NCBI GenBank assembly: GCA_046734455.1
Contig: JBKPRJ010000001.1
Coordinates: 1 to 58,694, forward strand
Reading direction: 5' to 3'
Source of the DNA: DATEOR01 sp046734455
GTDB lineage: Bacteria > Actinomycetota > Thermoleophilia > Gaiellales > Gaiellaceae
Length of the DNA stretch: 58,694 nt
Under the pieces are notes generated by a model that saw nothing but the letters and a program-made list of their open reading frames with translations, was not told where the DNA came from and did no database searches. Shown here piece by piece: positions 1 through 7,916 of the stretch. Position numbers and translations under genes: made by a program. Each line of letters starts with the position of its first letter. Position 1 is the stretch's first letter.

Positions 1-2
1 GC

Positions 3-83
3 AAGGTCCTGAAGCTGCCCGAGAGGACGGACATCGACACGCCCGTCCAGGAGCAGCTCATCGTCGAGCTTTACAGCAAGTAA
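3..83 (+). CDS. rpsD: 30S ribosomal protein S4, C-terminal end only
   Basis: The last 26 codons of a gene that begins outside the window. The peptide ends ERTDIDTPVQEQLIVELYSK, the characteristic C-terminus of ribosomal protein S4, a primary 16S rRNA-binding protein of the small subunit. It sits 18 bp upstream of rpoA, the usual order in actinobacterial ribosomal protein operons, so the two are probably co-transcribed. Only the tail is visible, so nothing can be said about the N-terminal zinc-ribbon form of S4. Confidence 0.93.
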   Translation, partial: KVLKLPERTDIDTPVQEQLIVELYSK

Positions 84-101
84 TCCGGAACAAAGGAAGG
101 C

Positions 102-1067
102 ATGGCTACACGAACTTCTCTCATGGAATTCCAGGTGCCGAAGATCACGCACGAGGAGGTCAACGAGGACCGCGGCGTCTTCGTCATCGAGCCTCTCGAT
201 CGCGGCTTCGGGTACACGTTCGGCAACTCGCTGCGCCGCGTGCTTCTCTCGTCCCTCGAGGGAGCCGCCGTCACCTCGGTGAAGATCGAGGGTGTCGCGC
301 ACGAGTTCACGACGCTCAAGGGCGTTCGTGAGGACGTCACCGACATCATCCTCAACCTGAAGAACCTCATCTGCCGCCTGCACGGCGACTCCCCCGAGAT
401 CGAGGTGCGCCTCGACAAGAAGGGCCCGGGCATGGTCAAGGCCTCCGACATCGAGGCCCCGGCGGATCTCGAGATCCTCAACCCGGACCTCGAGGTCGCG
501 AACCTCTCCGACAAGGGGCGGCTCGAGATCACGCTCACGATCGGCCGCGGCCGCGGCTACGTCCCGGCCGAGCTGAATCGCGGGCCGGAGCACACGATCG
601 GCGTCATCCCGGTCGACTCCATCTTCTCGCCGGTCCGCCGCGTCTCGTACGAGGTCGAGGCGGCCCGCGTCGGTCAGCGCACCGACTACGACAAGCTGAC
701 CCTCGACGTCACGACGGACGGCTCGCTCGCCCCGCGCGACGCGATTGGCCAGGGCGCCGAGATCCTCATCCGCCAGCTCGCCATCTTCACCGACCTCGAG
801 CGCATCGAGGGCTTCGGGGAGTCCGTCGGCGAGGAGGCCGGCATCGAGGCGCCGCAGGCGCACGGGATGGAGAACTTCCCGATCGAGGAGCTCGAGCTCG
901 GCGTGCGCAGCTACAACTGCCTGAAGCGCGTCGGCATCGAGACGATCGGCGATCTCGTCACGAAGACGGAGAGCGAGCTCGCGGCGATCCCGAACTTTGG
1001 CAAGAAGTCGATCGAGGAAGTCCGCGAGACCCTCCAGGCCCACGGCCTGACGCTCAGGGACGAATAG
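102..1067 (+). CDS. rpoA: DNA-directed RNA polymerase subunit alpha
   Basis: The alpha subunit forms the dimeric platform for assembly of RNA polymerase and contacts upstream promoter DNA and activators. The 321-residue product is normal length. The N-terminal dimerisation domain holds the family stretch RGFGYTFGNSLRRVLLSSL near residue 34, and the C-terminal domain (about 258-317) carries the helix-hairpin-helix region around LGVRSYNCLKR and IPNFGKKS. The ATG at 102 is preceded by a purine-rich AAAGGAAGG ribosome site. It lies between rpsD and rplQ as in most bacteria. An unusual feature is the slightly extended N-terminus (MATRTSLMEFQVPK) before the conserved domain. Confidence 0.98.
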   Translation: MATRTSLMEFQVPKITHEEVNEDRGVFVIEPLDRGFGYTFGNSLRRVLLSSLEGAAVTSVKIEGVAHEFTTLKGVREDVTDIILNLKNLICRLHGDSPEIEVRLDKKGPGMVKASDIEAPADLEILNPDLEVANLSDKGRLEITLTIGRGRGYVPAELNRGPEHTIGVIPVDSIFSPVRRVSYEVEAARVGQRTDYDKLTLDVTTDGSLAPRDAIGQGAEILIRQLAIFTDLERIEGFGESVGEEAGIEAPQAHGMENFPIEELELGVRSYNCLKRVGIETIGDLVTKTESELAAIPNFGKKSIEEVRETLQAHGLTLRDE

Positions 1068-1074
1068 GCACGCG

Positions 1075-1482
1075 GTGAGGCACCAGAAGTCCGGTAGGAA
1101 GCTCGGTCGCGACGCGGCGCACAGGAAGGCGCTCTACGCCAACCTCGCCGCGGCGCTGATCGAGCACGGGCGAATCAAGACGACCGAGGCGAAGGCCAAG
1201 GAGGTTCGCCCGATTGTCGAGCAGATGATCACGCTCGGCAAGCGCGGCGACGTCGCCGCCCACCGGCAGGCCGTCGCGTTCCTGCGCTCCAAGGAGATCG
1301 CGCACATCCTCTTCTCCGAGATCGCTCCGCGCTTTGCGGAGCGACCGGGCGGCTACACGCGCATCGTGAAGATCGGGCCGCGCCAGGGAGACGCGGCCCC
1401 GATGGCCTACCTCGAGCTCGTGGACTACGTACCGCGGCCCGCCGGCGTGCCGGTCGCGGCTGCAGCCGCGTCGGCGAGCTAG
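1075..1482 (+). CDS. rplQ: 50S ribosomal protein L17
   Basis: L17 is a large-subunit ribosomal protein near the peptide exit tunnel. The product has 135 residues, begins at GTG 1075 seven bases after the rpoA stop, and opens with the family signature RHQKSGRKLGRDAAHRKAL. The family body ends near the motif YLELVDYVPRP, followed by a short Ala/Val-rich tail. The last gene of the rpsD-rpoA-rplQ run here: the next genes are on the opposite strand and its stop codon overlaps the stop of the convergent SRPBCC gene (tags at 1479-1482), so no intergenic terminator is present. Confidence 0.97.
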   Translation: MRHQKSGRKLGRDAAHRKALYANLAAALIEHGRIKTTEAKAKEVRPIVEQMITLGKRGDVAAHRQAVAFLRSKEIAHILFSEIAPRFAERPGGYTRIVKIGPRQGDAAPMAYLELVDYVPRPAGVPVAAAAASAS

Positions 1483-1934
1483 CGCTCAGCCGCCTCCACG
1501 TAGTCGGCGATGACGAGATCCCAACCCTTGTCGTAGCTGGCGACGGCCTCGTCCAACCCGTCGCCGAGGTTCTCCCAGCCGTAGTGACGGATTCGGACGC
1601 GCGTCCCGTCGCCCTCCGGCATGAAGGTGACCTCGACCTCCTGAGCCGTCTCCTCGCCGCGGCCGGGATGCCACGAGTAGGTGACGCGGCTCGGCGGCTC
1701 CCAGGCGACGATCGCGCCCCAGGCGTGCTCCTTGCCCGCCGCCGTCCGCTCGAAGAGGCGCCCGCCGACACGGCCCTCCATGACCACGGTCTCCGACCGC
1801 TCCGTGTCGACGGCGTGGGTGCGAAGCGGCCACCACGTGCCGATCTCGGCGGTGAAGACCTCGAACGCGCGCTCGACCGGGACGGACACCGTCACCGATT
1901 TCTCGACGACGCGCTCACTCGTCTCTTGCATCAT
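1479..1934 (-). CDS. SRPBCC / AHSA1-family protein
   Basis: A 151-residue protein of the START-like SRPBCC fold, AHSA1 subfamily, which binds hydrophobic ligands in a helix-grip pocket. Seen: KSVTVSVPVERAFEVFT at the N-terminus, TWWPLRTH, and the C-terminal helix with GWENLGDGLDEAVASYDKGW. The ATG at 1934 follows a strong AAAGGAGA site and overlaps the end of the upstream ArsR gene by 20 bp, so translation is probably coupled. ArsR-plus-AHSA1 pairs are common in actinobacteria; the regulator is thought to control its partner. The ligand cannot be told from sequence. Confidence 0.88.
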   Translation of the reverse strand: MMQETSERVVEKSVTVSVPVERAFEVFTAEIGTWWPLRTHAVDTERSETVVMEGRVGGRLFERTAAGKEHAWGAIVAWEPPSRVTYSWHPGRGEETAQEVEVTFMPEGDGTRVRIRHYGWENLGDGLDEAVASYDKGWDLVIADYVEAAER

Positions 1935-2238
1935 CGGTCTCTCCTTTCTCAGCGGCTTCCTTGAAGGCCGCGAGCGCGTCCTCCCAGAAGCTCTCGAAGT
2001 ACTCGCGCAGCTCGGCGAGCGCGTCGCCGTCGACGCTGTAGTAGTGGCGCGTGCCCTCGGTGCGGTCGCGGACGAGCCCGGCCTCCTTGAGAACGCGGAG
2101 ATGCTGCGAGACCGCGGGGCGCGAGACATGCAGGCCCCGAGCGAGCTCGACGACGGGCTGCGGCCCGCTGCGGAGCCGTTCGAACACGGTGCGCCGCGTA
2201 GGATCGGCAAGCGCTGCAATGACATCTCCGTAAGCCAT
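1915..2238 (-). CDS. ArsR-family winged-helix transcriptional regulator
   Basis: A 107-residue ArsR/SmtB-type repressor. Seen: an N-terminal helix with ALADPTRRTVFERL, the recognition helix-turn-helix in LHVSRPAVSQHLRVLKEAGL (about residues 36-55) and the wing RTEGTRHYYSVD. The classical ELCVC metal-binding motif is absent, so this is not an obvious metal sensor; it belongs with ArsR proteins paired with SRPBCC proteins. It is transcribed away from truA with only 25 bp between the two start codons, and that gap holds an ArsR-like operator, so it probably regulates itself and may affect truA. Confidence 0.92.
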   Translation of the reverse strand: MAYGDVIAALADPTRRTVFERLRSGPQPVVELARGLHVSRPAVSQHLRVLKEAGLVRDRTEGTRHYYSVDGDALAELREYFESFWEDALAAFKEAAEKGETDDARDE

Positions 2239-2263
2239 AACTTACCGTAAGTCTAAACTTACC
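2239..2263. promoter_or_regulatory. Divergent truA/arsR promoter-operator
   Basis: The complete 25-bp gap between two start codons. It contains a 13-bp palindrome at 2240-2252 (ACTTAC C GTAAGT), a second half-site ACTTACC at 2257-2263, and a near-symmetric 10-mer AGTCTAAACT at 2250-2259 whose TAAACT (plus strand) and TAGACT (minus strand) could be overlapping -10 boxes. The palindrome is what an ArsR dimer would bind. The truA ATG is only 4 nt after its box, closer than is comfortable, so the exact plus-strand promoter is uncertain. Confidence 0.5.
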
Positions 2264-2983
2264 ATGGCGGTTGTCAAGGTCACGCTCGAATACGACGGGA
2301 CGGACTTCGCGGGCTGGGCGGCTCAGCCGGGGCAGCGCACCGTCGAGGGGGAGCTCCGCGAGGCGCTCGACGAGGTCTTCCCTGGCTGGACGGGACTCGG
2401 CGTGGCGGGACGGACCGACGCCGGCGTGCATGCGCTCGCCCAGGTGGCGAGCTTCACCGCGTCGACGGGACCGCCGCCGGAGCGGGCGCCGGTCGCACTG
2501 AACGGCGTCCTCCCCGGCGATGTCGCCGCAGTCTCGGCCAAAGAGATGGAGGACGGATTCCACGCCCGCTTCTCGGCGAAGGGCCGCTCCTACGTGTACC
2601 GCGTCTGGCGCCGCGAGACGTCCTCGCCCTTCGAGCGCCGCCGCGCGCTCTGGTGGCCGCGCCCTGTGGACGAGGACGCGCTCGCCGAGAGCGCCGCGTC
2701 TCTTCTCGGCGAGCACGACTTCCGCGCGTTCACGCCCACGGAGACGCAGCACGAGGTGTTCGTCCGCGTCGTCGAGAGCGCCGAATGGCGCCGCGACGGC
2801 GACGTGCTCGAGTTTCGGATCACCGCCGACAGCTTCCTGCGCCACATGGTCAGAACCCTGGTCGGTACGATGCTGGAAGTGGATCCGGCGGCCTTCAAGC
2901 GTCTGCTCGAAGGGCGTCCACGTGACGAAGCCGGAACGACGGCCCCGCCTTGGGGCCTCTATCTCGAGCAGGTTCACTACTAG
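2264..2983 (+). CDS. truA: tRNA pseudouridine(38-40) synthase TruA
   Basis: Converts uridine to pseudouridine at positions 38-40 of the tRNA anticodon arm. The 239-residue product has the family opening KVTLEYDGTDFAGW and the catalytic aspartate in AGRTDAGVHAL (Asp52), followed by RSYVYRVWRR and the C-terminal SFLRHMVRTLVGTML motif. The ATG at 2264 is the only reasonable start because the conserved N-terminal strand begins five residues later. truA commonly follows rplQ in this lineage; here the ArsR/SRPBCC pair has been placed between them. It ends 2 bp before the next gene. Confidence 0.97.
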   Translation: MAVVKVTLEYDGTDFAGWAAQPGQRTVEGELREALDEVFPGWTGLGVAGRTDAGVHALAQVASFTASTGPPPERAPVALNGVLPGDVAAVSAKEMEDGFHARFSAKGRSYVYRVWRRETSSPFERRRALWWPRPVDEDALAESAASLLGEHDFRAFTPTETQHEVFVRVVESAEWRRDGDVLEFRITADSFLRHMVRTLVGTMLEVDPAAFKRLLEGRPRDEAGTTAPPWGLYLEQVHY

Positions 2984-2985
2984 CG

Positions 2986-3363
2986 ATGAGGCTTGATTAC
3001 TTCGAAGACCTCCAGGCCACTCCCGCCCGGGTCCTCCTCATGCACGAGTTCGGAGTCTCGGACGTGAATCTCCTCATGGAGGCCGTTCGAGGCCTTGGCA
3101 ATCGCGTCGTGGACGCTCTTCAGATCGACGAGCTTCCCGCCTTCTGGGGCAGCTGTTCTCTGGAAGCCGCGGTCGGAGATCAGGACCTCGGGATCGAGCC
3201 GGTTGGAGCCCAAAGCCGCGCCTTTCGGTGCGTTCTCAGCGCGGCGGGCTGGCAACGCGCCCTCGGCCTGCTCGAGCCCTTCACCGAGGGCAAAGAGGGT
3301 TTCCAGTACCTGACCGAAGCCGGATCTGTCGAGTGGATCATCTCGACGGACGGAGAGTGGTAG
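2986..3363 (+). CDS. Conserved hypothetical protein, 125 aa
   Basis: A small soluble protein I do not recognise. It begins at ATG 2986, two bases after the truA stop, and ends two bases before the start of the HAD gene, so it is embedded in a plus-strand operon. No signal peptide, membrane segment or cysteine motif is visible; the sequence is mixed alpha/beta with a DDFQ-poor, acidic composition and ends in VEWIISTDGEW. Its spacing on both sides and GC-typical codon use argue that it is a real gene. An in-frame upstream ATG at 2950 lies inside truA and is less likely. Confidence 0.7.
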   Translation: MRLDYFEDLQATPARVLLMHEFGVSDVNLLMEAVRGLGNRVVDALQIDELPAFWGSCSLEAAVGDQDLGIEPVGAQSRAFRCVLSAAGWQRALGLLEPFTEGKEGFQYLTEAGSVEWIISTDGEW

Positions 3364-3365
3364 GC

Positions 3366-4001
3366 GTGCGTTATCCGACCGTCCTCTTCGACTTCGACGG
3401 CACGCTGATCGACTCCGGCGAGATCATCCTGGCGTCCTTCCGGTACGCGACGAAGACCGTGCTCGAACAGGAGATTCCCGACGAGGTGCTCGCGGCGGCA
3501 GTCGGCGGCTCGAACATTTACGACCAGATGCGCGCCTTCGACGAGGGGCGGGCAGAGGAGCTCGTCCGGGTCTACCGCGAGCACAACGAACCGCTCCACG
3601 ACGAGCTCGTCGCCTTCGAGGGGATCGAGCGTCTGCTGGAACGCCTCAAGGCCGAGGGTCGAAAGCTCGGCATCGTCACGGCGAAGCGGCGCAGGACCGT
3701 GGATCTGGCGTTCTCCATCCTGCCGCTCGAGCGCTACTTCGACACCGTGGTCACGGCGGACCAGACGGAGCACCACAAGCCGCACCCCGAGCCGGTCCTG
3801 ACCGCCCTCGAGCGCCTCGGCTCGAAGCCCGAGGAAGCCGCCTTCGTCGGCGATTCGCCCTTCGACATGGGGGCCGGGAAGGCGGCGGGAGTCTTCACCG
3901 TCGCGGTCTCGTGGGGGAAGATCCATCCCGTCGAGCGCCTGCTCGAGACGGGAGCGGATGTGGTTGTCCACTCGCCGGAGGAGCTGCTCGATGTCCTCTA
4001 A
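3366..4001 (+). CDS. HAD-family phosphatase (PpaX/phosphoglycolate phosphatase-like)
   Basis: A 211-residue haloacid-dehalogenase hydrolase that transfers phosphate through an aspartyl intermediate. Motif I is LFDFDGTLIDS (nucleophile and acid aspartates), motif II the Thr in GIVTAKRR, motif III the Lys in HHKPHPEPV, motif IV GDSPFDMGAGKAAG. A cap domain lies between residues about 17 and 80. The GTG at 3366 puts motif I at the very N-terminus as usual. The gene overlaps the ligA start by 11 bp. Substrate is unknown; pyrophosphate or phosphoglycolate are the typical ones for this subgroup. Confidence 0.88.
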   Translation: MRYPTVLFDFDGTLIDSGEIILASFRYATKTVLEQEIPDEVLAAAVGGSNIYDQMRAFDEGRAEELVRVYREHNEPLHDELVAFEGIERLLERLKAEGRKLGIVTAKRRRTVDLAFSILPLERYFDTVVTADQTEHHKPHPEPVLTALERLGSKPEEAAFVGDSPFDMGAGKAAGVFTVAVSWGKIHPVERLLETGADVVVHSPEELLDVL

Positions 4002-6015
4002 GACCAAGACGAAGACGGATCAGGCCCGCGTCGCGGAGCTCCGCGAACAGGTCGACTATCACCTCTACCGCTACCACGTCCTCGACGAGCCGGAGATCTC
4101 CGATGCCGAGTTCGACCGGCTCTGGGACGAGCTCCTCGCGCTCGAGCGGGAGCATCCCGAGCTGCAAACACCGGACAGCCCGTCCCAGCGCGTCGGTGCG
4201 CCGCCCTCCGACAAGTTCGAGAAGGTCGAGCACCCGACGCCGATGGGCTCGCTGGAGAAGGTGACGACCGACGAGCAGCTCGAGAAGTGGCACGCAGACG
4301 TCGTCAAGCGCCTCGGCACCGACGAGGTTCGCTACGTGACGGAGCCGAAGATCGACGGCCTCTCCATCAATCTCCTCTACGAGGACGGCGTCTTCGTGCG
4401 CGGCGCGACGCGCGGGGACGGCTTCCGCGGCGAGGACGTGACCGTGAATCTCAAGACGATCAAGGCGATCTCGATGCGCATGCAGCTCGAGGACGGCGAG
4501 GCGCCGCCCGCGCTCCTCGAGGCGCGCGGGGAGGTGTACCTCCCTCTGTCCGGCTTCAACGCGCTCAATGAGCGGCTGGTCAACGAGGGGAAGAAGCCGA
4601 CCCCGAACCCGCGCAACGCCGCGGCCGGCTCGCTGCGCCAGAAGGACTCGAAGATCACGGCCGCGCGGCCTCTCGCGATCTGGATCCACGGCCTCGGCCG
4701 CAGGGAGGGCCTGCCGGCCGAAGGGCACTGGGATTCCCTGCAGTGGCTCCGCGACCACGGCTTCCGCACGAATCCCTACGCGGAGCTCCACGACTCGATC
4801 GAATCGGTCGCGAAGGCGTGCCGGGACTGGGAGAAACGCCGGATCGAGCTCGACTACGAGATCGACGGGCTCGTGATCAAGGTCGACTCCTTCGCGCAAC
4901 AGGAACGCCTCGGTGCCCTTCACCAGCGACCGCGCTGGGCGCGCGCGTACAAGTGGGCGCCGATGACCGCGGTGACGCGGCTGAACAAGATCCTGATTCG
5001 CGTCGGCCGCACGGGTGCCCTCAACCCCTGGGCGATGCTGGAACCGGTCGAGGTCGGCGGTGTGACCGTGTCGCGCGCGACCCTCCACAACGAGGAGGAC
5101 ATCAACCGCAAGGAGATCCGCGAGGGCGACGACGTCATCATCCAACGCGCCGGCGACGTCATCCCGCAGATCGTCGGGCCGGCCGGGGAGCACCGCGAGG
5201 GGACGAAGCGCTTCCGCATGCCGAAGAAATGCCCGCTCTGCGGCACCGAGATCGTCAAGCCGGAGGGCGAGGTGATGCACCGCTGCCCGAACCGCGCCTG
5301 TCCGTCTCGCGGGCTCGAGACGCTCATCAACTGGGTGGAGGGGCCGGCCGACATCGAGGGCGTCGGCGAGCAGACCGTGAGGCTCCTCTGGGAAAAGGAG
5401 CTCGTCAGGTCGCTGCCCGACCTCTACCGCCTTACGAAGGAGCAGCTGCTCGAGCTCGAGGGCTTCGCCGAGATCTCCGCGAGCGCCGCGATCGATGCCA
5501 TCCAGGCCTCGAAGAACGTGCCGTTCTCGCGCGTCCTCCTCGGGCTCAACATCCCCAAGCTCGGCTGGGTCCTCGCGCAGAGCCTGGCCCGCCACTTCGG
5601 CAACGTCGACCGCCTTCTCGCCGCTTCGCAGGAAGAGGTCGAGGAGGTGGACGGATTCGGTCCGGACCGGGCCGAGATCATTGTCGAGTGGTTCGAGGAC
5701 GAGCAGAATCGTGCGCTGGTCGAGGAGCTGCGCTCCATCGGCCTCCGCTTCGAGCTGGGCGAGGAGGACAAGCCGAAGGAGGGCCCGCTCACCGGCAACA
5801 CCTACGTGATCACGGGGACGCTCGAGCGCTGGTCGCGCGAGCAGGCCGCCGCGGCGCTGGAAGCCGCCGGCGCCAAGGTGACGAACTCGGTTTCCGCGAA
5901 GACGACGGCGCTCATCGTCGGCGAGGAGCCGGGCGCCTCGAAGCTGACCAAGGCCCAGAAGTCCGGTGTCGAGCTGATCGACGAAGCCGCCCTGGAGCGA
6001 TTACTGGCCGGCTAG
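3991..6015 (+). CDS. ligA: NAD-dependent DNA ligase LigA
   Basis: Seals nicks during replication and repair with NAD+ as adenylate donor. The 674-residue protein has every domain in order: Ia domain with the YHVLDEPEISDAEFDRL region (about 28-45), the adenylation site TEPKIDGL with Lys120, OB fold, a four-cysteine zinc finger (CPLC...CPNRAC near 408-430), helix-hairpin-helix repeats (ADIEGVGEQT, VDGFG) and a C-terminal BRCT domain (about 595-674). ATG 3991 overlaps the HAD gene by 11 bp. Its stop overlaps the convergent carboxypeptidase gene by 15 bp. Confidence 0.97.
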   Translation: MSSKTKTKTDQARVAELREQVDYHLYRYHVLDEPEISDAEFDRLWDELLALEREHPELQTPDSPSQRVGAPPSDKFEKVEHPTPMGSLEKVTTDEQLEKWHADVVKRLGTDEVRYVTEPKIDGLSINLLYEDGVFVRGATRGDGFRGEDVTVNLKTIKAISMRMQLEDGEAPPALLEARGEVYLPLSGFNALNERLVNEGKKPTPNPRNAAAGSLRQKDSKITAARPLAIWIHGLGRREGLPAEGHWDSLQWLRDHGFRTNPYAELHDSIESVAKACRDWEKRRIELDYEIDGLVIKVDSFAQQERLGALHQRPRWARAYKWAPMTAVTRLNKILIRVGRTGALNPWAMLEPVEVGGVTVSRATLHNEEDINRKEIREGDDVIIQRAGDVIPQIVGPAGEHREGTKRFRMPKKCPLCGTEIVKPEGEVMHRCPNRACPSRGLETLINWVEGPADIEGVGEQTVRLLWEKELVRSLPDLYRLTKEQLLELEGFAEISASAAIDAIQASKNVPFSRVLLGLNIPKLGWVLAQSLARHFGNVDRLLAASQEEVEEVDGFGPDRAEIIVEWFEDEQNRALVEELRSIGLRFELGEEDKPKEGPLTGNTYVITGTLERWSREQAAAALEAAGAKVTNSVSAKTTALIVGEEPGASKLTKAQKSGVELIDEAALERLLAG

Positions 6016-7281
6016 CACCTGCGCGAAGCGGTCCTGCGCCGCGCGGGCGGACGTCCAGGGGACCGGGCTTCCGTTCATGAGGATCGAGAAGACGTAGCGC
6101 GAGCGCACGTAGCCGGAGAGCGCGGAGGCGGCATCGGTCGTGCCCGTCTTCGCGTAGACGTTGCCGTACGCGGGGCCGCTCTCCATCCTGTCGACGAGGG
6201 TGCCGTTCACACCCGCGACCGGAAGCGACTTCACGAACGCTTCCGAGATGTCGGAATCGGCGAGCGCCGAGCGAAGAAGCTTCGCCGCCGCCTTCGCCGT
6301 CAGCCGGTCGTAGGCGGAGAGGCCCGACCCGTCCGCGATCACCACGCCGCGCATCGGGACTCCGCGCGAGCGCAGCTCCTTCCTGACCACCTTGGCACCG
6401 GCACTCGTCGACCCGGTATCGGCCTCGAGTGCGCCGAGGAGCTTGGTGAAGGTCTCGGCGTAGAAGTTGTCGCTCTGGCGATCCATCGTGCGCACGAGCC
6501 AGCGCAGCGCGGGCGACTGCCGAGTCGCGACCACCGCGGAGGACTGGTCGGCCTGCCCGAGCCGTGCCTTGCCTTCCACGCGGATGCCGCGGTCCACGAG
6601 CTTCGCGCGGAGCATCTTCGCTGCGGCGAGCGCCGGCCGGCTCGTGATGTGGCCCTTGAAATGCCCGCGGTTGACGATCAGCGCCGAGAGCGGCGGGCAC
6701 TCGTCCTTGTAGAAGGACGCCTTCCAGCCTGGCCCGACCCGGACCTTGTCGAAGAAGGACTCGTCTCCGAGGATCGCACCCGTCACCCGCGTGATGCCGG
6801 CGTTCTCCACCGCGCGTGCAAGGCGGCCGAGATCCGAGCCCGAGAGCGACGGGTCTCCGTAGCCTTTGAGAATCAATTTCCCGTTCCAGACGGAGCCCGA
6901 CTGGTGCCCCTGCGCGCGGAGCTCCGTGGGAATGGTGTAGCTCGGCCGGAGAATCGAAAGCGCCGACACCGCGACCGGCAGCTTCTCGTTCGACGCCGGT
7001 TTGAGCGCGGCGCTCGGGTTCTTCCGGTAGACGTACGCCCGCTTCGAGAGGTCGTAGACGATCGCGCCCGTCTGGCTGCTCGCGACTCCGTCTCCGCGAA
7101 GAGCGCGATCGAGGCGTGTCTTCAGCGAGCCGGCCGCCGGCGAAGCCGCGCCGAGAAGGACGAAAGCGGCTGTCAGGAAGACCAGCGCCCGCGTCCAATA
7201 GATGGGCCTGAGGCAGTGCGAGGATAGGCCTTCCGGCCCATGAACAGTCTGAGGCCAGGCTCGATAATCGGTCCTGCTCAT
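6001..7281 (-). CDS. dacB: D-alanyl-D-alanine carboxypeptidase/endopeptidase, S13 (PBP4/DacB) family
   Basis: A penicillin-binding protein of peptidase family S13 that trims or cleaves peptidoglycan peptide stems outside the membrane. The three active-site motifs are present: SxxK as SNEK (Ser97-Lys100), SxN as SDN in DRQSDNFYAE, and KTG in AKTGTTDAAS. A hydrophobic export segment (RALVFLTAAFVLLGAASPAAG) is preceded by about 30 residues if the ATG at 7281 is used, unusually long for a signal peptide; no ATG, GTG or TTG lies closer, although an in-frame ATC at 7203 would give an ideal n-region (MYWTR). A GGAGAGGGG sequence precedes the ATG. Overlaps ligA by 15 bp at the stop. Confidence 0.92.
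   Translation of the reverse strand: MSRTDYRAWPQTVHGPEGLSSHCLRPIYWTRALVFLTAAFVLLGAASPAAGSLKTRLDRALRGDGVASSQTGAIVYDLSKRAYVYRKNPSAALKPASNEKLPVAVSALSILRPSYTIPTELRAQGHQSGSVWNGKLILKGYGDPSLSGSDLGRLARAVENAGITRVTGAILGDESFFDKVRVGPGWKASFYKDECPPLSALIVNRGHFKGHITSRPALAAAKMLRAKLVDRGIRVEGKARLGQADQSSAVVATRQSPALRWLVRTMDRQSDNFYAETFTKLLGALEADTGSTSAGAKVVRKELRSRGVPMRGVVIADGSGLSAYDRLTAKAAAKLLRSALADSDISEAFVKSLPVAGVNGTLVDRMESGPAYGNVYAKTGTTDAASALSGYVRSRYVFSILMNGSPVPWTSARAAQDRFAQVLAGQ
7263..7268 (+). promoter_or_regulatory. Putative -10 box (GATAAT)
   Basis: GATAAT matches the -10 consensus at five of six positions and lies 11 nt before the ATG at 7280, giving a leader of only about four bases. No convincing -35 box is seen 17 bp upstream. 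Confidence 0.35.
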
Positions 7282-7600
7282 GGCAGACCTTGCCCCTCTC
7301 CTCGAGCGCATCACTGGCTTGCTCACGAACCGGCCCGCCGACCCCGGGAAGCCCTTCGTCACGGAGGTGGAGGATACGTTGACGGACGGATACGCGCGAG
7401 CTCTACAGCTCGAGGGCGAGCGCCTGCGCATCGAGCGCCGCATCGCGACGCTCGCGCACAACGCGGACGGAGCTGCGGCGGCCGACGAGCTCAAGACGCT
7501 CGCGGCGCGGCTCCGTGACGTCGACGCGGCCATCGACGGGCTCCGCGGCCAGCTCGGCGCCCTCCAGAAGCATTTGGAAGAAGTCCGCGCCGCCGCCTAG
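7280..7600 (+). CDS. Hypothetical helical protein, 106 aa
   Basis: A small, predicted all-helical protein not recognised by family. It is rich in Ala, Leu, Arg and Glu with a long heptad-like C-terminal region (RLRDVDAAIDGLRGQLGALQKHLEEVRAA) that looks like a coiled coil. No signal peptide or membrane segment. Its ATG at 7280-7282 overlaps the ATG of the divergent S13 gene (7281-7279) by two bases. A GATAAT box 11 nt upstream and the absence of a ribosome site suggest a near-leaderless message. Confidence 0.6.
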   Translation: MADLAPLLERITGLLTNRPADPGKPFVTEVEDTLTDGYARALQLEGERLRIERRIATLAHNADGAAAADELKTLAARLRDVDAAIDGLRGQLGALQKHLEEVRAAA

Positions 7601-7625
7601 GCGCGGCTGACGCCACGGCCGTCCC

Positions 7626-7916
7626 CTAGGCGCAGATCTCCGTCCAGGTGCTCCCGAGCTCCGAGGTGTCGAAGCGGAAGGCGATCACGGCGTTGGCCCC
7701 CTTGGTCTCCGCTTCCTCGACGAGGCGCTCGGTGGCGTGCACCCGGCCTTCGGCCAGCATCTTCGTCATGCCCTTGAGCTCGCCGCCGACGAGCGACTTG
7801 AACGATGCCCCGATCTGGGAGCCGACGTTCCGCGAGCGGACGGTCAGGCCGAACACCTCGCCCAGCACCTCGTCGATCCGGTAGCCCGGCAGGTCGTTCA
7901 TGGTGCTGATGATCAT
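7626..7916 (-). CDS. YbjQ/UPF0145-family protein, shortened C-terminus
   Basis: A 96-residue member of the YbjQ (UPF0145, heavy-metal-binding-domain) family, pentameric proteins of unclear function. Seen: the N-terminal strand with LPGYRIDEVLGEVFGLTVRS, the central GMTKMLAEGRVHATERLVEEA helix and GANAVIAFRFDTSELGSTWTEICA. Family members normally continue with a final strand such as YGTAV; here a TAG follows ICA at once, so the last strand is missing. The ATG at 7916 directly abuts the TAG of the response-regulator gene (7919-7917), so the two are translationally coupled. Confidence 0.87.
   Translation of the reverse strand: MIISTMNDLPGYRIDEVLGEVFGLTVRSRNVGSQIGASFKSLVGGELKGMTKMLAEGRVHATERLVEEAETKGANAVIAFRFDTSELGSTWTEICA

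Noticed and set aside
2986..3255. Antisense gene opposite the 125-residue hypothetical protein
   Set aside because: A 91-codon minus frame exists, but the plus frame has operon spacing at both ends and a better start.
3895..5595. A 566-codon open frame on the minus strand across ligA
   Set aside because: It is the antisense shadow of ligA caused by high third-position GC; composition is Arg/Leu/Val-rich low-complexity and no family motif appears.
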